DNA of 64,000 nt from Bryum argenteum (lineage: Eukaryota > Streptophyta > Bryopsida > Bryales > Bryaceae): positions 2,857,001-2,921,000 of the forward strand of contig CM073321.1 in assembly GCA_037043015.1 (NCBI GenBank), read 5' to 3'. The notes beneath the pieces were generated by a model. It did no database searches. It saw only the letters and a program-made list of their open reading frames with translations, and was not told the origin of the DNA. The translations under genes and the position numbers were made by a program. Shown piece by piece: positions 59,439-64,000 of the stretch; the first letter of the stretch is position 1; the number at the start of each line of letters is the position of its first letter.

Positions 59439-59514
<76 letters not shown>
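59439..59514. repeat. (AT)n microsatellite
   Basis: About 37 uninterrupted AT units. Confidence 0.97.
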
Positions 59515-59516
<2 letters not shown>

Positions 59517-59754
59517 ACATTTTAAGCATTTATTGATCAAATGACATGTGAGAGCATTCTTGTTAAATGGTTTTTATCCATGTGATTTTCTAAAGAAGAA
59601 ATATTACTACTTTACCGTATTTTAAATGTAATTTAGCTTTTTTTGGTTCATTAAATCAAGTTTGTAGCCCTTGCAGGATACATGAAGAATTTTTAGTACT
59701 ACACTTTATCTATTTGCATTACAATAGTTGACTTTGTAGTCTTGTACAAGAAGT

Positions 59755-61160
59755 GGATTTCATGCACTCATCCATGCACTTACTGTCAACTTCATGCAGT
59801 TGCAGTCAACTTCATGCACCTGCAAATGAATTCATATATTTGAAATCGATTTTATGCACTTGTAGTTATTCTTATTCACTTGTAGTTAAATTTATGCTCT
59901 TGTAGTTGCTATTATAAAGTTGTAGTTAGATTTTTGTACTTGTAGTCAATTTTATGCACTTATCCTCAGATTTATGCACTCACCGTCATTTTTTCCCACT
60001 TGTAGTTGATTTTATGCACTTAATTGCAATCAATTTTATGCGCTTACTCGTGATTTAAATTTCATACACTAGCAGTCGATTTTATGCTCTTACAATTAGT
60101 TTTATGCACTCACAGTCGCTTCTATGCTCTTGCAATAGATTTTATGCACTTGTAGTCAAATTTGTGTACTTGTTGTCGCTTTTATGCACTCACAATCGGT
60201 TTTATACACTCGTAGTCAATTTTATGCACTTGCAACCAATTTTATGCGCTTGCAGTTGATTTAAATTTTATGCACTTGTAGTCAAATTCATGCTCCTACA
60301 ATCAGTTTTATATATACACTGCTTCTATGCTCTTATAGTTGATTTTATGCATTTATAGTTGATTTTATGCACTTGCAATCAATTTTACGCACTTGTAGTC
60401 GATTTTCTGCACTCGTAGATGATTTTATGCACTTATGATCAAATTTATGCACTGGCAATCATTTTCTCGCACTTCTAATAGATTTTATGCACTTGCAATC
60501 AATTTTATGCGCTTACTTGTGATTTGAATTTCATGCATTTGCAGTCGATTATATGCTCTTGCAGTCAGTTTTATGCACTCACAGTCGCTTCTATACTCTT
60601 GCAATTGATTTTATGCAATTCATTTTATGCACTCGTAGTCAAATTTATGCACTTGTTGTCGCTTTTATGCACTCACAATCAATTTTTTTTACTCGTAGTC
60701 GATTTTATGCTCTGCAACCGCTTCTATGCTATTGCAATTGATTTTATGCACTTGCAATCAAATTTACGCACTTCCAATCAATTTTACACACTTGTAGTCG
60801 ATTTTCTGCACTCATAGTCAATTTTATGCACTTGTAGTTAATTTTATGTACTCGTAGTCGATTTTATACACTTGTAGTCAACTTTATGTACTTGCAGTCC
60901 ATTTTATGCACTTGCGATTGCATATATGCACTTTTGTGCATTTGTATGCACTTATAGTTGATTTTATGCACTTGCAACTGATATTATGCGCTTATAGTTG
61001 ATTTAATCATCACGCAGTTGTAGTCAATTTTATCCTCTTGCAATTAGTTTCATGCACTTGCAATCGCTTCTATGCTCTTTCAGTTGATTTTAAGCATGTG
61101 TAGTCAATTCTACAAACTCGTAGTCAATTTGATGCACTTGCAGCCAAATGACTGCAAGTG
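59755..61160. repeat. 1.4-kb minisatellite, ~20-24-bp units
   Basis: Some 55-65 variants of GATTTTATGCACTTGTAGTC, with TTGCAATCAATTTTATGCAC and CTCACAGTCGCTTCTATGC sub-variants. Unit length varies between about 20 and 24 bp and there is local higher-order order (GATTTAAATTTCATGCAC inserts recur near 60055, 60260 and 60525). Open frames through it are repeat artefacts. Confidence 0.93.
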
Positions 61161-61781
61161 TAATCAACTTCATACATTTGTATTTGATTGATTGTTTTAA
61201 ATTAGTATTTATTAGATCTTAGATGTGAACATGCACTGAACTATGACTGCAATTGTTGTTCACTTCCGAGACCTTATATTTCATTGATTGACAATCAAAA
61301 AATCAAGTGACTACAAATGATTTCAAATTTTTTTGCAATGAATTCCATTGTCACAAACAAGTGGTCAAAAGAACCGTAGTGGCAAATCCACTGCAATTTT
61401 TTTCTACCATGTTTTGTTATAGTGTTAAGGCAAACGAGAGGATTGTTGACAACACCATCCACATCATCATCCATGACTTGCTTAGTGTAATGGACAGCCG
61501 GGGCATCGTCTGAAGCAGGAAAGAGCCAAAATCCCCTCTGCCTCTCCGACGAAGTCTTGGAGTCCGCACTGGTGAAGGGGGCATCCGACACCGTAGAAGG
61601 ACCAATATGGAGATTGGTATGGAGGGTTGCAAAGTGAGCAGTGGGCAGCTGAGAGTCATGTCGTGAAATGTGCAATATGTAGACAAGTATAAATTAACGA
61701 GATTTATGGACCGTAGTATTTAAAAAGATTCTCGAATTCGGAGTATTGGAATATTAAAAGAAATTCCAGAGATATTAGAAT

Positions 61782-62263
61782 TCATGGTAGCTTCTTCCCG
61801 GTGACGAGATGCTCGTTCCATAGATAGGTAAGATTACGCATTAAAAGTTTACACAACTCCGAGTCCCTTGGTAAGTCATTACTTGTGGGCCTACGACAAT
61901 GCATTGTCTGACGGAAGCAATTAGGACCATTTAAGTGAACTTCAAGAATAATCTCGCCTAACTGCTTTAGAGCCTCGACACCCCTGAGGTCTAAATGATT
62001 CGACCGATCTGGGAAAAGGTTATTCAATGATCAACGACTACGCAAGTTTTGCTTTTACTGTTGATAAGTAGCAAGTTCTGGTCACAAAAACTAAAATCCC
62101 TCCTAGTGTACAACCGGCGCCGCGGATATTTTGGAGAGATGGGCTTCGTTGTGTCCAGGTACGTGACTTTTGCGTAATTCTTCAACAAGAGGTCATCGCA
62201 TTGGTTGGAAGCCATAACAACGTGAGGGGCAACATTGGACTCCTCAAACAAGAAGGAGCACAA
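61782..62263 (-). pseudogene. Unrecognised minus-strand coding relic
   Basis: Two minus-strand frames join with a shift near 62025: CSFLFEESNVAPHVVMASNQ with KNYAKVTYLDTTKPISPKYP (62263-62024), then DLRGVEALKQLGEIILEVHL and LCKLLMRNLTYLWNEHLVTG (62027-61782). The composition looks like real protein and not repeat, but I do not recognise a family. Similar in style to the transposon-linked relics elsewhere in the window. Low certainty. Confidence 0.3.
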
Positions 62264-64000
62264 GCCGCAAACAACTCTAGCATCCAGAGTACTCCATATA
62301 TATATGTTACAAAATAAACTAAGTAACCGAGGGATGTAGAAGGGTTTTGTATCTAAGACAAATATATCTCAAATAAAATCCTAGTGGGGGATCTTTGATG
62401 GAAGGTTTCATGCGTCTAACGTTTTAATGCAACTAATGTCATATGTTAATAAATAGTAATGTTGGGATCTTAAACTCAATCCAGGATACTCTAGATCACG
62501 TTCTACAACCACTCAATATCTAAGTGAACCCATTGGTCAATTGGACACCATGCTATCGGGCTTTGGTTTGGTCAACTTGACAATGGTCACGGATGCATTT
62601 AGTATCATTGGTGGTCAAATGGACAGAGGGTTATAGTCAAATTGATACCCTGCATTTAAAAGCTTTAAGTCCATTTAACTACCATCTTACTCTTCCAATT
62701 CAATGAGTTTTAAGGTTAGAGGACTTATCAAGATCTGCTTTAGTCCTTCCCTATTTGTTCCTTCTTTAGTTTTCATTCCTCACCTTCCTCATGTCGTCGT
62801 TCACCTGCATGACATTCTTATAACAACAATTCTTATTAGTTTAAGTTGAATAAATAATATTAGGATGATTAAGCCCAACAAAAATATACTCAAAGAATGA
62901 ATGGTAACTCTCTTAAGAATATGCTTTATCCTATATATCTCACTCTTAACAAGGAGTTAGTTAGACTCCGTTTCTTCACCTCACTTGTTGATCAACCCTA
63001 TTTTCTCTTCACAATGCTCTCGGCATTTCCTCTTAACATTATTGATTTAAATAATCTTGCTCGTGACAAATTGACAGTGTGGGCTATCTCTAAACCCTTT
63101 CACCGAATTTGCACCTTATCTCCAAAGTGATTGACTCTTCTCAACTGAGGTGCATCCTTTCACCTCTAATTGGTCTCTCCAGTCCAATCGACTTTTATTC
63201 TCTTGCTAGCTTACCTTTCATTACTTTCTCTATTGTCTATTCATATCGACTTCAATTATACATGTCAAATAGATCTCAATTCATCATTAATTTCCTCATG
63301 CAATTAATGCAAGTCAATTAGACAATTTCCTATTTAATCATACATAAATTATTATGTATAATTGAGAATCTGTTTATAATACTTCTATTATGATTCACTT
63401 GACCATCAACTCCTATTTGATGTCAATTCGTCACGTTGAAGCTCCCGGGCTTCCTAGGTTGACTCTTCTTGTCAACTCCACACATTCGCTATCTTATTAC
63501 TCCCGGAGTAATAAGATTCACGCAAACAAATTTAATACAATGACAAATTTAATAGTTTTATAATAGAAGAATTTGTATTGCAATAATTTCACAATGGAAT
63601 ACACGAAGAGAGAGGTGTAGACAAGAATGTCTTGTCTTCCCACACCTTTTATCTCTCTGAAATCAAAAAGGTACATATGTAGATCTTTTGAAATCTACCT
63701 TTCTATTTCTAAAACCATTTTGTCCTATTATTTCCTATCTTGTCTATTTGTCTTATCTAATTATAAACCTTTTTACATTCTAAAGGACATTTGAGCCTAA
63801 TTAAAGCTCATTTTTCATCACATAGCCCCGTTCTTTAAAGGCTTGGCACCTGACAAGCCCTACTTGCCTCCCGGTACTTCTTGCACTCTTTATCTCGTAA
63901 GGAAGGCTTTTTGTCCGCTAAAATTGTCCTCGTACATCCGTATGTCATGCACTTGATTTTATAATTGATGTAACTAGTTGTCAGCTTTATTTTTGATTTC
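62264..64000. other. No gene recognised
   Basis: AT-rich sequence with short frames only. 63400-63560 contains TGACTCTTCTTGTCAACTCC and a palindromic ATTACTCCCGGAGTAAT. Some of it could be LTR or MITE sequence, but no ends, repeats or coding region support that here. Confidence 0.45.

Noticed and set aside
60524-60817. 97-codon frame with repeated FYAL/FMHL units
   Set aside because: Translation of the 59.8-61.2 kb minisatellite.
63400-63900. Possible LTR at the right edge
   Set aside because: No paired copy, primer site or coding region is visible within the window.

Overview
The window looks like repeat-rich nuclear DNA of a plant, most likely a non-flowering streptophyte (bryophyte, lycophyte, fern or charophyte-type alga). 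Reasons: GT-AG introns of about 70-340 bp, a fragment of the plant mRNA-decapping scaffold VARICOSE with plant-style exons, degenerate AAACCCTAAA telomere-like DNA, Copia and chromovirus LTR retrotransposons, MULE-type DNA transposons, and long minisatellites. No rRNA, tRNA or prokaryotic operon was seen. The exact taxon cannot be read from the sequence.

Layout. 0-7.3 kb: a decayed gene with a ParB/DGQHR-like motif (minus strand), dispersed GGGGATAAT palindromes, a relic resembling a TET/JBP-type 2OG-Fe(II) oxygenase, a 141-bp tandem repeat, telomere-like DNA and long hairpins. 7.3-9.1 kb: 5'-truncated Copia element. 9.1-15.4 kb: G-rich and C-rich blocks framing a ~129-bp satellite and a protein-kinase pseudogene. 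15.5-36.1 kb: nested MULE-type transposons. 36.1-45.6 kb: a chromovirus (Ty3/Gypsy) split by a Copia element with TSD CCCTT. 45.6-47.6 kb: transposase-like relic and an HSP70 fragment. 47.6-64 kb: mostly AT-rich DNA with one unrecognised multi-exon gene relic (54.8-58 kb), an AT microsatellite and a 1.4-kb minisatellite.

Central result. An older MULE-type transposase gene is split exactly within its reading frame by a 16.7-kb insertion (17570-34243). The insertion is bounded by a 9-bp target-site duplication AAGTGGCTG (17561-17569 and 34244-34252) and imperfect terminal inverted repeats. It carries its own related transposase gene (minus strand, inactivated by several stops and a frameshift), a genomic fragment of VARICOSE with introns still present, a GCCGGTGCCGG satellite, and one gene that is still open through eight exons. 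That gene (28612-32787) encodes about 1,100 residues: a ParB-like domain, a basic linker, and a C-terminal beta-class (N4-cytosine/N6-adenine type) DNA methyltransferase-like domain with a clear AdoMet-binding motif but a divergent catalytic motif. Such ParB-methylase fusions are typical of phages, plasmids and bacteria, so an intron-containing version as transposon cargo in a plant is the most notable item here. Other DNA-modification-like relics (ParB/DGQHR-like, possible TET/JBP-like) lie in the first 4.3 kb.

Nearly every other coding sequence is broken, often by changes consistent with C-to-T transitions (CGA to TGA, CAG to TAG, TGG to TAG/TGA), as expected for methylated, silenced transposons.
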